64,000 nucleotides of DNA from Lepidodermella squamata (Eukaryota; Gastrotricha), in assembly GCA_047495785.1 (NCBI GenBank), contig JBLDXI010000017.1:3100001-3164000 (forward strand), in the 5' to 3' direction. Shown here piece by piece: positions 1-11,988 of the stretch. Position numbers and translations under genes: made by a program. The stretch's first letter is position 1; the number at the start of each line of letters is the position of its first letter. Under the pieces are notes generated by a model. That model saw only the letters and a list, made by a program, of their open reading frames with translations. It ran no database searches and was not told the origin of the DNA.

Positions 1-44
1 GTTGATACCTGCTTCAAATGAGTTTTCGATTTTACTTTTTTCAG

Positions 45-3000
45 TTTCGATGAGGTCATTCGAACCTTGCGCTATGCCGTCAGCTGCAGCAATTCGATGG
101 CGGAAGCTTTCGCCACGCTGGTGGACCGCAAGGGTCGTAGCTTGATATTTTACGGCCGACAGGCCGCGTGCCTCAACGCCACTAATCGAGTTGCTCAGCG
201 CAGTGCTCAAGAGAACGCAAAGCACATGCCCCTTCGCGTGCAGTCGGCGACGTTTGGTGCTTTTCAGTTGCAGGAAGTTGCCGGTAAACCGAAGGAATTC
301 CGCGTTGTATCACTACTAATTATGCCTATTTATGTTTTAGTTCGCATTCTCGACTTGATAATTTCTCGCCTATTGACCAATTCCCCGGATATGCAGCGTG
401 CTATTCTCAACGCGCTCGAAGCACCTTGCCTACGCCCTGCTGATGACCGCAATCAGCTTCTTGTTTTGGACTCGCTTCTGCTGGCAAACAGCGCCTTGTG
501 GAAAGCCGCTCGCTCCTCCACGCATCAATTCTTCATGGCGGCTGCCTTTAGTTTGCCTGAATGCAGACGTAAGAAAGGCGAAATTTTCGATCATTCAATA
601 TGTTTGATATTTCGATATTTCCAGGCCGATTCGGCATGTGCTATGCCCGCAATTACTCACAAATCATGAGCAATTTCGTCGAGAAAGATTTTCATCACTA
701 CAAGGATTCGATTGTTTCAGTTTCTGTCCAGTTATTCACTGTGCCTTCGCTGGTGCTGACTCTAGTTGAGCAGCTCGACTTCATTGTTAAGATCGCAGGT
801 GCAATTCGAACTTCAATTGAACCCGCAATCAACAGCGAAATGGGTGAGTTTCTTCGGCCAGGGTCTTGGGTTTGGGTTCCCTGTGGTCCATGCTGGGATG
901 TAATACACGTTTGTGTTATTTAGGCATAGTTCCGTCGTCGGAACAGCTTGAAAGCGACTCTGTCCCGCCCTTCCTAATAGAACACTTGGCCGAAACTGTA
1001 AATGATATTGAGTATGTACTTTACTGTCACAGATCCTGCCTCGGGTGTCTCTCGTGAAATCATCGACACGAGCAAACTACAGTCCATGGCTCGTACCCTT
1101 CCATCGCCTTACGCTTTTGCCGCGCATGACTTCAGGTGCGAAATGCGTGCAAAACCATTCTTGTGCCTTCTTCTTACTTTGCTTGAATGGACTGTCGATT
1201 GCTTCGTATGTCGTTGAACTTTTCAACGAGGCATCGGCAGCTTGCTAACTCTTTTTTCCACCGCTTCAAACTAACTGTGTGTTAATTTTTCCAGATATGT
1301 GTTGCGATCTCTTCCGAATGAACTTCCACTTTGGTCTGATGCGGTGGAGGACGCAGTTCTGCGAGGGTTCGTGTCCTTCGTTCACCAAGTCGTGAAACCC
1401 TTCACTGGTACGGACGCTTTGACCCGACGAGTCGGCGAACACGTCGAATGGGATCCAGTCCTCACGAACGCATTCTCCTTTTTCGACAGCGTTCATCCGA
1501 CGCTGTTCCTATTCTACAACCGTCTTGTTTCGCCTCATAAGGTTTTTTAACGGAATTTCGTGGTTCAAAAGTAGTAACTTGATTTTGTTTACAGCCTCAA
1601 AGATTGACAAATGCACTCTCTATGATTCGACCTACGCTCAACGCATCTCTGCGATCACTCAACTGCTTTGCCAGCCATGTGGTTAAGCTGGAACTTCGTC
1701 GTGCTGCTGATAAGGCTGGCAGCGTTCAGTCGCCGCCGAAACAGCGCAAGTCCGATGAATCGGAGCATTCTGCTGCGAATCAGAGTGTTGTTGATTCGCT
1801 GATGGCTCAGCTGACGCCGGGTGTCACCCTGGAAGCGACGTGTTCGGGTCACAACGTGACTATTGATCCGGTTTCTCTCCACAACGGCGTGCCTCGAGTA
1901 ATATACGATCTGATGGGAGGTGCTGCATCTCTAGGCATCCAGCCGTGGTTCGCGCTATGCGGAGGCCAGCCGGATGCTCCAGCTTACGATGAATTGACGC
2001 CTATGATAGTCGCAGAACCTGCTCTTCGTGTTCTCGTCTATCAAGCTCAAGTTCAGGCGTCAATGTGGCGGCGAAATGGACTGGCCGTAGCGCAACAGAT
2101 CACTTTCTACCGGCATCACTCCGAGAGCTGTCATCAGTTCGAACTAGACCTGCTCGCCCTTCAACTCGCAGCAATGGCACCCGGCCGTCACCCCGACGAA
2201 TTTTTGATTCAGGTCACCGACAAATTCGGTTTAACATCGTGGCTTGCGAATAACAGCGCGTCAGACGCGAGCAGTGCACCGCAAAAGCACCAGAAACAAT
2301 TCACTGACGTGCTGAATCGTTACGGAACGTCTCTGATCGACGAAATGCTGCTCTTGCTCATCCAGATTTTGATGGAGCGTTACCGACCCGGACTTAGCGC
2401 GGATCTAACCATGCGTGATTGCATGCGTTATAAACTCATCCAGCGACTGGCGACCGGAGCGCAGCCACACTCACAGCTGCGCGAGTGGTTGTTGTCTCAC
2501 AACGACGATGTCGATGCTGAATCTGAGCTGGAGGAGCTTCTTGCTGAACTCGCGGAAACACGAAGTCGGCCAACCGACGGTCGTGTTCTTTTCGATCTGA
2601 AACAATCTCACTTGGAGGAATTCAATCCATTCGCCGCTTGCCTTGAGCGAACTGAACTCGCGCGTGGTGAGCAGCACGTTCGCGAGGGCCTTGCTCGTCA
2701 AATGAGTAGATCTGCGGCTGCATCGCCTGTTGTTATCGTTCCGAGCAAGTTGCCGCCCTTTTCAGCGCTTTTTCAACCTATTCTCGATATTCTCAAGTCC
2801 CCGGTGTTTATTGAACTTATTAGAGTTATTTTGCTAAAAGCGCTTCGTCGAGACACCTCGTTGCATCAGGACTCGCACGTCGATAAAGCTTTGTTTTTGC
2901 TTGCGATTGTGGCCGTTGAACAAAAGCGTGCATCAGGTGGCCTGGGTGTACGATTTTCGGATTTGCCAGACGCTGCTGCCATGTTGCAGACGTTGGTGCA

Positions 3001-6000
3001 ATTGCGTCATCTCAATGGAAGTCAAGCTGCACCGACGAACACTTCCTCGAGCGGACACGCGCGTGGCTCGTCGTCCCAACAAACCCCGGGCGAGTTATCC
3101 AAGTCACAGGTTGATCTTATCGACTGGCTGATAAATGAATTGGTGCCCCCGGCTAACCTAGTTGGAGCTACTGCTGCATCAGGTGCAAGTGCCTCGCCTA
3201 CCGAAGAGACTGATAATGACGCAAAGTCATCTGCTTTCAAACAAAAAAGTGATATTGCTCAGCAACACCGCTTGAAATTGATGCAAAAAATGGCCAAGTT
3301 GCAGCGGAATTTTCTTGAGAATCACCCTGAGCTATCAAACATAGCACAGGGCGGAGCTGCTGCGTCAGCCGCTGCTGCTGAATTAGTCTCGACTTCGCCG
3401 ATGGAGATTTCGGGACCGCATGTGACAGCCAATATAATTCAGCAGATGTTCGATGCGTCTTGCAAAGATGCTGTTTGCATGGTTTGCCAGGACGTGTGTC
3501 GACCGGCGCTAGTCCTCAGGGCTGCTGGGTCTTCGAGCAGCCAGCAGCATATCGTCGTGCCAGGCGGCACGGCTATGGAAACTGCTGCAAATGCGGCGCC
3601 GACAGCCTGTTTTGTCTCCTGCATGCAACGGTGCTATGTTTTGTCACAGAAGAACGCGCCAGTGCAACAGCCTGCCATGTACATGTCAGTTTGCGGCCAC
3701 CCCATCCACGCCTATTGCTGGCAACGCTATACAGGTATTTTTTTATATATTGCTGCGTTTTAGTCTAATTTGGTAATTTGGAATTATCACCATCATTAAA
3801 TGGGTACCACTGGCGGTTTCCTATTTGCGTTACGATTTTCCCGAGTTCAAAATATAACCCCGATTTAGAAATAAAGCAAAAATCTTAGTCATGCCTCACA
3901 TGGTCCCAAATCCACCGCCGTCAGTTGTTAAATCGTAGATGAGCTAAAGAAAACATTAAGCTCGATCGAATCATCCGCGGCGTCAGCAGTACACTCAACC
4001 TGGAGCCATGCGGACCTTTTAGGGTCGTCGCTGAATGCTCTGATAGCAGATCATTCAGGGCCGGACAAGGATTGTAGCCTATACTGATCATACGATCTCG
4101 AAGTCCGAACCGAGAGCCACGCCGAATGGACTTATTACGGTCTTCGCCCGAGTATCATGGGTTGGGTGGTAGCCTCAGTGCTATTCGAAGGGCTTTGTTT
4201 TGAATAACCTCGAGCTTTTTCCTGAGTCCTGGGTCAATGCCTAGCCAAACCTGGCTGCCGAAGATGCAGGTTTTGTATACCAACAGGGCGCTTTCAGGCC
4301 ATAGCCCGAATTTCCTCCTACAGACTGCACGGTTATCCATATGCTTTAGCATTAGGAAAGCAAATGAGCAAAGCAGTTAGCAGCGGCAAGCGGGACGAGT
4401 TAGTCGGGAAGATCAGAAAATTGGAGCCAGTGATCAATCGACTGGTGTTTGGCAATTAAATTTCCAAAAAAATGGTTTGGGCTTTGCAAAACATAACGCA
4501 AAATTTAATATTTACAAAAATTCGAACATGATAAATAGCAAATTGCGATATAGATCAATCGGACCCATTTGAAGAGTCATCGGAGGAACTCGAATAGATA
4601 TTCTGAGCCGTCATCGACTTCCATTCTACGTTGCAACTAATATTCTGATTGATTTTAATGTTTTTAATAGAGAGCCAACAAGCACGACCCCGGCATCGAT
4701 TTCTGCCCGGCGTTTTAACTGCCTTGTTCGGAAGCGGTCGGGGCCAGCCACTCACAAACGCCATCGCACCATGCCCGCTGTGCGAATCACTGGGCAATGC
4801 AGTCATTCCCCTTGTCGACGTCAGATCCTTCCTGCCATGCTCCGCAACATCAACAAGTGAAGTTACTGGCACTTCTTCCGTCCTGGCTGATGCTTGCAAG
4901 TTGCTCCTGACCGTCAGCGACCCTGATGAGCGTGATTATCTTATCGTGAGTAGCCATCGCACAAGTTCGACGTTAACATCGCCGTTCTCGGGCGCTACCG
5001 GTAGTGCAGTTTCGATCGCCGTGACTAATTTCGGAAAAACGGTGGCCCAATTCTTGGTATCGCAAGCTGCGGCGCAGGCGGTTACGGGGTCATCGCCATC
5101 CCTCAAGCTTCCGAGCAGCCCGGATGAGACCGTCAAATTCGTTGCAATGTCTGTAGCCCATTCAGGGCGCTGCATCGCCGCAATCATTCAGACGTTCAAT
5201 CCCGCTGATATTATGGACGAAAACGGCCTATTTACCGGCGCAGTTCGTCGCCACCTCGACTGTCTGGTCGCAGCCTCGCAGGCGGGAGTCGCCACTAGCC
5301 TTTTGGCCGCCGATAGTTTCTGTGCTGTCAATATACTAAGAATCATATCTTCCGGTCTTCTCAATTCGTGCTGCGCCGGTAGCTCTGATGATGAATCGGG
5401 ACCTCCGCAATTCAGTGCACCAGCTTTACCTGACGGAGCTGAATTACTCGCACATTTATGGACCCTTGAACCTCTGGTGCGAACTGGCCTCCAGGCAGCC
5501 GAGTCTTCGAACAACTACGCAGTTGATGCGTTTTGGCTTTGTTTCATGCTTGAGGCCGGCAAGGCTCTGGTTGCCGTTGCGAATAGTGGGGCTGTAATAA
5601 GTGCCAAGACCGAAGCAGATACGCTGAATAAGAATTCGTTTGTTGGCAAACTTTGGGCTGCGATTACATCGTCAGATTCATCTCCGTCTAGCAGCGAACT
5701 TCGCAATTCGTTGTTCTTTGCCCTCAGCCCTTTCTTGCGTTTGAAGGCGTTGTTAGCATCTGGTATTCTTAACAAATCACTATCAGTCCAGGCTTTCGTA
5801 GCCGAATGCCCCGATATCGAAACGATGTACCGAGACGCGTTGGGCTTGAGCGGACGGGTCGATCCGATCGCATGTTTGTTCGAGGGGACTGATGAAGCTT
5901 TTCCGACCAGCAATGGCATTGTCGAGGTCATCATCACTCGATTCCGTTTGGTGGCTGAGTCATCGGTGGCTGGCATTTTGCCATCGCCTAACGCACGTCG

Positions 6001-6696
6001 CCTGGTCTCCTTACCGGCGAATTACGCAGATCTGTTGTCACGAGCGGCCGCTTTTTCCTGCCCATCTGTATTATCATCGCAATCCGCCGGTGCAACTTCT
6101 TCTTCGCAACAGTCAGTATTGTGCCTACTGTGCGACACGCTAGTCTGCGGATCCTCGTGTGAAAGCTGCCTGCGTCGGTTGGGAGCCAGCGACGCCGATG
6201 TCAGCAACACATCTAAGCCGAACCCCATGCTGGTTCACGCCATGACATGTTCTGGCGGCCGTGGTATGTTCCTACGCCTTCACGACTGCTGCCTTCTGCT
6301 GGTTGCCGATCTGAGTGGCCGGACTATCAAACACCCGTCTATGTACACGTAAGTCTCGGAATTCTTTCTGTATTTCACTCAAAATTATAAATTTTCTTCA
6401 TTTTCAAGTGATAAATTTGGCGAACCCGACCCTGGCCTTCGCCGCGGCGGGCCGTTGATTTTGTCTAAACAACGTTTCGCTGAAGTTGAGCGCCTTTGGT
6501 TGGGCCATGGTCTCGCTGATGCTGCTTACAAGTACTACGCCAGTGGAAGATCGGCTGTAAGTTAATCCTCGCTTTAATCGAGCCGTCATAAATATTATTT
6601 TTCATCGCTTGTTTACAGGCAGCTGATCTAATTTTTGCTGGTGTCAACATGGAAGCATTAGCCGGATTGGGCTTTGATCCGGCCGGTTTGCTGTGA
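45..6696 (+). CDS. UBR: UBR1/UBR2-type N-recognin E3 ubiquitin ligase, 5' partial
   Basis: This is the C-terminal part (1687 residues) of an N-degron ubiquitin ligase; the UBR box and 5' exons lie outside the window. Exons: 45-283, 341-568, 625-843, 924-1011, 1295-1541, 1595-3734, 4671-6348, 6409-6556, 6619-6696. The first exon encodes the ClpS-like domain (FDEVIRTLRYAV, then LVDRKGRS), which in the family binds bulky hydrophobic N-termini. A helical middle follows (VSVQLFTVPSL; RRVGEHVEWDP). The RING-H2 is in two exons: CMVCQDVC and CGHPIHAYCW before a 936-bp intron, CPLC after it. The C-terminal UBR autoinhibitory region ends with FGEPDPGLRRGGPL, a family hallmark. A possible AATAAA poly(A) signal is at 6920. 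Family assignment is firm; UBR1 versus UBR2 cannot be decided. Confidence 0.93.
3915..4352 (-). pseudogene. Degenerate non-LTR reverse transcriptase 3' fragment inside UBR intron
   Basis: On the minus strand, within the 936-bp UBR intron (3735-4670), a 65-codon stretch reads like the C-terminal end of a Jockey/CR1-type polymerase (LLVYKTCIFGSQVWLG, then KLEVIQNKALRIALRL). Homology seems to continue in a shifted frame past the stop at 4155 (SIRRGSRFGLRDRMI, then LNDLLSEHSATTLKG) to about 3915. There is no catalytic core, so it is a dead 5'-truncated insertion, antisense to the host gene. It differs in sequence from the fuller copy at 34844-36141. Confidence 0.7.
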
Positions 6697-7688
6697 TCGG
6701 CATAGGGGCTGTCCTGCTTTCGTCCGCTTCATTATATATGATTTTTCCATGTGATATATGACTGTTTGGCTATGGCTGAATCACTTTATGTGGAGCAATT
6801 ATAGCTACATTTAATCAATCGAGATTGAGCTTGACATATTTTAATAGCAGAGCCCTCTTTCGATAAAGGGTTACCTATGTGAACTCTCCTAGATTGCTTC
6901 CTTTGTGTTGAGAAATTAAAATAAAGGAGAAAATTGTGATGAAATTATCAAGCTGGTAACACAGTTAACCCGGATCGGTTGAGTTGGTGGTCTTATGAGA
7001 CGACACGAGCCCATTTCATGACCCTCGGGACTTGGGTTGAGTTGAAACCTGCCTGCTAACTGCACATGCGAATGATTCAATGCTGGCTGTGCCCCGTGAA
7101 TGAAATTTCAGGAAATATTACTTAAAGCAGCCGGCGACACCGACAATTTCAAGTTACTTTCCTGCGTGTTTATGATGCATTGAATTTTAAATCAAGTATA
7201 CAAACAGCAGCACGAAAAAACAACGCGATCGAGGACGCTGAAAATACGGCAATCATTTGTTTATTTCTTCTCATTGACGGATCACGCATCTTTTTAAGAA
7301 AATTTTCAGCAATATAAAAACATCAATGCAATATTTTATCGAATACATTTACAAACAAAACAGTTCGGTATTAATGACTCGAACGTAGACTTTTCTCGTT
7401 ACCCATTGCAAGTTCAGTCTCAACAACCTATCAAATGGTCCTCTATCTAGGCAAGACGACACGATAAATAGACGCGCTTTGGTAGTAGCGAGTACAATAC
7501 CTTACGATCGAAAGCACATCAGGCTCGATTTTGCCGCTTCACCCTTAATCGACTTGATTGAAATTATCGAAAACAAAATATTGCGGCGATTTTAATCAAA
7601 GCGCGCTAAAAACACCATGGTCCATGCAGCACATGGAGGTAGCTATGAGTGTATATTGGCAAACTTCAAATGATAAACTTGGTCAGGG
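6697..7688. other. Intergenic, no gene seen
   Basis: This is the UBR 3' flank. AATAAA at 6920-6925 is a plausible poly(A) signal 224 nt after the stop. I see no conserved coding sequence, and the longest open frame (61 codons) has no recognisable content. Confidence 0.5.
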
Positions 7689-8420
7689 GAAATTTTCTCC
7701 GTCACATTTCGGTACATACTTAAGGATTGGCTTGTTTATTTAGGCGTAATAGGGTCACCGCGCGGCCCTCCTCGCGCACTTACTGCTTTTATTTGCACAA
7801 GATTAATGACCCCGCTTTCGCGTAAATCTAGTATTATCAGTTTCTTGCTTCATAGTTGGCTCTTTGATTTTTCAACAAGTTCTTGTTCATGCTCAACATC
7901 ATAAAGTTCTCACTGCGGGAAGCGAATTGCATGTGCATGCTGCGAATTTATTTTGTTCCGCGCTGCTGATCTATTAAAATTTCGAATTCTCTAGCTCTCT
8001 AGCAAAACAAACATCGCGCGTGCCTGCACTCCGAGCAGCTCGTAGTTAATACCTCTTAAGCTGCGCTGCTATTTTGCACTAATAGCGCGTCGATCGTCGT
8101 GTGAAGAAATATTCGGAAAGGCCGCAACTGAATTCAGAATATAGCATTCTATCAAGCATATATAGCATCTATAGCATCTATCGAGCATTTCATTGAGCCT
8201 GTCGTTCATCATCATTCATGAAGCCTCGAATGTCAATAGTTTCAATAATTTAAAGTGATAGTTTGAACATCGTTTCCTCTCAATTACTCTTACTCGTTAG
8301 CTACTCTACTATAGGGAAAAGTGCTTTTCAAACTGATACGATATTCCTTAAAATTAAAAAAAATCGCGGCATCTAATTTAATTGTTACAATTCAGAAATA
8401 GGTATACAGGCTTATTTTTT

Positions 8421-11311
8421 ATGGAGGAAGACATGCAATTTGCAGCTTTCAAGCAGGCTAATCAGAGTAGTCTGCAAGAGGCTTTCGATGAATGGCAGCC
8501 TGGTTCAACGGGATCAGCAAAACCGGCGATGGTCTTGCATCGAGGTAAGTCTCAAACTACCCCATTTTTGCGAAATAGTCTTACCCCTGATGAGCCATGG
8601 GATCGATTTCGAAGTCTATACCGGTCGATTATCGATTTAACAAATCAGAGATTACTATTTATTTCTGATAATCGAAAGCTAAGAGGACCTTAAGCGAAGG
8701 CGGTTTCCAGGTACCAAAGGCCCTTTGGGTTCTAAATATCGGAAACTTGGCGATATTAGGAATGTTTATTAGTTAAAGGGACTTCATAAAAACAGAATTC
8801 TTGATTGTTGGGAAAATTGTTGGTAGTGCTAAAATCCTTAATTTAGAGTTGGACTATCTGTTTAGGTGGGGCTTTTTTACATGGCTCCTATACAGGTAGT
8901 CCAGACCTAAATTAAGGATTTTAGCACTACCAACAATTTTCCCAACAATCAGGAATTATTTTCGAAGTTCAATAACTCAAATCAGATTATAAAATTATTC
9001 TGATGAATAACCCTTGATTCGATCTGATTTGATTTATGAACTTCGGAAATAAGTTATAATAGCGAACTTCATCGGTTCCGTTATTATAACAATTCCGATA
9101 CGATAAGTTCAGAGGGTTGGAAACTTTTCCCCGGTTTTCCCCGGTAGCGCATCCTTGAAACCTTCATGACAATAATTCTCCATTTTCCTTACAGATGGGA
9201 AAGGTCGGTTCGAAACAAGCTCGGTTTCGAATAAATATTCGGATCGTCATCGCTATTTACAATGCCCCTATGATCATCCGCAACCCAAGATACACAGAAG
9301 TGATTATCTGTACCTCCATGTGAAGACTTGCAAGTTCGCTAGCTGTTCGGGGGATTCAGATGAGCTCAAGATGGCGAAAGCTGCTGACGCGAAACAAGTT
9401 CCCAAGCCGCCGAAGCGAGTTAGGTGCCCCAAGTGCAATCTAAAATACTCTGCGGCGGAAAATCCCGATCACTATAAATTTTGCTACGAGCCAGAAGTTC
9501 GTCACCTGATCGAGGAACCTTTTGCCCAGGCGTTTCAAACACCTAAACAGTCTAAACGAATCGCGAGGAGCCTGTTCTCGAATTCGACTTCTTCAACAGG
9601 GTCAGTTTCTATTTCCCCGATCTCAACGCCTGATGTCAGTGGCGAAAAGCATGTAGCCGCGCATAATCCTGATGTTTCAAACACACCAAGCGACACCGCG
9701 AGCTCTCCTCTGGAGTCTACTACAGAAGTCACGTACAGCATGATTGCGTACTGGATTTTGGCCCTGCCCAGCAAAATCTCGAAAAACGAAAGTTTGGCGT
9801 TGAGTTTGAATCATAACCCAACGGAATTTGAAAAACAACACGGGGCCTATTTGCAATCCAAATATCAGCCGTTTGACCCGTTGGCACCTATCTCCGATTC
9901 GATTCGAGAGCGATTGCCTCGTTGTGAACGCCAGATCCAATTTTTGGTCGATCGTTTCGGCGACGTCTCCGAGAAACTTTACGGCTTCAACGAAGATCGG
10001 GTCGAAGCCACTACTCGAAACCAGGTCAACGCAATAATTGGGCTGTTTCAAGTTTTCGGAGTGAAGACAATTGATGATTTGCTCTCAATCCGCTTTTGGG
10101 ATGAAAAGCTGCGTGAATCAGATTCATTGAAGGGCAGTTTGCAAGCTGGTAAAAACCAGGTTGGGAAGAGTGCACAATACACCCGAGTGAAGGCCCTGCC
10201 GCAGTTTTTACTGCATCATATCCTGAAATATCGCTTCAATGCGGTTCAAGTTTTCAAGGCTTCGGCTGTTGTTATGACCGTTGAGGGACCCATTGCGGAA
10301 CTAAATTTTCAACGCAAATTCGAGTCAGCTGCTGCAAGGCACGTTGCCGATCGCACTTTCGCCCCATGGATCGCGCATGACTATGCAACCTTCGTAGTCG
10401 AATCGAACCGAAAGAAACGGGCCGAGCAAAAATTATCACCGAATGACGCTGCGTTGGGCTGCGTGTTGCTGATTTGCGCGCGCAATGCCAATCGTCCGAT
10501 TACGGCGTGGATGTTAGAGCATATCGACTGGGATCAGCAGACCAAGTTCACAAACGGCTTTATCACCTTGCCTGCACGTTGTAAGTTCAGCAAATTTAGT
10601 TTTTTTTACTAGTTCTGATTACCCGAATTGAGGGCGCTTTTAAATTTAGTAGACATTTTTCTTATAATTATTTAAAGTTATTCCCCCTTAATAAATGTTT
10701 CATTTTTAGTTGGAAAAACTATCGGTCGAAACTACATTTGTGACTTGACACTGGATCCGTTTGCCGTCGAGGAACTCGCCTATTATCACAAACATGTCCG
10801 CCCGAATCTTCGCCCGGTTTCCGACAAAGCAGCTCAGCGGTTTTTCTTGGCGGAGGATGGAAAACCGCTTTCAACCTCAATGTTGTTGGGATTGACGAAG
10901 AAAACATGGCCGCTCTTCGTCCAATCGCTACCCGAGGAAGACCGTCCGAAGAGCAAAACGTTCATCTTCGGAGCGCAACGAACGGCGGTTCAAACCAGGC
11001 GCCGTTTCATGCCAGTGGAAGGCGAGCCTTCACGCGAAGAATACAATCGCATGTGCGGACACAGCGAGCCAACTGCTGATCGCAACTACACCAAGGCTGT
11101 GTCTGAGAGGAGCAAGGCCAACATCGTTGCGTATGAGATGGAGATAGCCGAGTGGGTAAAAGCAGGCTACGAAGGCCCTGCACCTCAATTCGATCGCAAT
11201 CGTTTGGCCCCGATTTCTACGCCTCGACCGGCTCCAACAACGTCGAAAATCGGCGAAAAAAAGCGCAAAGCCTACGGCAACAAAAGTGGCAACAAAAAAT
11301 CGCGCTTTTGA
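8421..11311 (+). CDS. Zinc-finger tyrosine recombinase/integrase
   Basis: Exons 8421-8544, 9195-10580 and 10710-11311 give 703 residues. Residues 65-87 form a CHHC-like finger (CPYDH...H...C), a type known from U11-48K and GTSF1; residues 119-138 form a C2HC finger (CPKC..H...C). A low-complexity Ser/Thr linker follows. Residues about 325-390 resemble the SAM-like core-binding domain. The catalytic domain has Arg475 (ANRPITAW, box I), Arg594 (FGAQRTAVQT), His621 (CGHSEPTADRNYTKA) and the presumed nucleophile Tyr630. The His expected in HxxR is missing (GAQR), a variation to check. A basic tail (KKRKAYGNKS) could be a nuclear localisation signal. The ATG at 8421 was chosen as the first in frame; an upstream exon is possible. 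Likely role: cut-and-paste or circle integration of the surrounding element. Confidence 0.75.
8796..8957. repeat. Long near-perfect inverted repeat (hairpin) in recombinase intron 1
   Basis: The left arm 8796-8866 pairs with 8887-8957. The outer 51 bp (attgttgggaaaattgttgg onward) have one mismatch; the inner part (ggactatctg against caggtagtcc) is looser. The loop is about 20 bp. It may be a foldback MITE or a structured intron element. Confidence 0.85.
8956..9052. repeat. Second inverted repeat adjoining the first
   Basis: Arm 8956-8986 pairs with 9023-9052 (ttcgaagttc against gaacttcgga; about 90% identity with one indel), loop 36 bp. It abuts the previous hairpin, so the intron carries two consecutive foldbacks. 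Confidence 0.75.
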
Positions 11312-11653
11312 CTATTAGTTCTGATTTTACTACCAGTTTTGTTTCGATTTTTTCTCGAATTTTGTTCTTGTGAGAGTTTCTAGTTGATTTTGAATTGCCA
11401 TGTACCTTTTATATGTGAAACTTTGGCACGATACTCGCGTTTTTCATCTCTTGACTTCCGGTTTCTATGAAATTACAACGCCGCGCAGTTGGTTAAAACT
11501 ATTCTCGCGCACTTATTACTAATCGCGCAACTTATTGACTTATTATTATCCCTTGCGCAAACATCGACGATCGACGCACTTGCTGTTACGCGCCTAAATA
11601 AACAAAGATGTTGACGCTCAGAAATTTTGGCACATTGTGACGGATAAAATTTT

Positions 11654-11988
11654 AATATGAAAATTCAAGATATCAGAGCGTTCTGAACTATTTAAAAGCC
11701 ATTCGAAAAGCTCATCGAAACAATCTGAGCGACAGCAAATTTGTCAGAAGTGAAATAAGAGCCATCAAAGCGGCATAATATGATTCAAAAATATTAGCGC
11801 TATTGAAGCAAGTTTATCATTGGAAAGAACTTCAATATCGAAGAACGGATTTGTTGAAACAAGTAACAAGCAACAAAACTTGCGCTATCATCAAATGCAT
11901 GCGCCACAATAAAATCACGGTCATTGAGAGGCAAGCGTCACTTTCTCTTGTCATACAAGAGAAAGCCTCTGTAATAAGAGTGAACTAC
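11654..11988. other. Gap between transposon and kinase gene, with a short hairpin
   Basis: No gene is seen. A perfect 11-bp palindromic stem with a 3-nt loop (ctttctcttgt cat acaagagaaag) lies at 11941-11965, 24 nt beyond the stop codon of the minus-strand kinase gene, so it falls in its 3' UTR. Confidence 0.6.

Larger units (their letters stand above)
7689..11653 (+). mobile_element. DNA transposon with tyrosine recombinase and terminal inverted repeats
   Basis: About 4.0 kb bounded by divergent inverted repeats. The left end (7690-7746) and the reverse complement of the right end (11653-11591) share aaatttt.tccgtcaca near the tip and tgtttatttaggcg 34-39 bp further in, in the same order. 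A further inverted match (gcgtcgatcgtcg) lies subterminally at about 8088 and 11570. The ends flank a single spliced gene for a zinc-finger tyrosine recombinase. No target-site duplication is obvious, so the exact tips are uncertain. The gene and both repeats support a mobile element. The alternative is a domesticated recombinase gene beside unrelated repeats. Confidence 0.6.
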
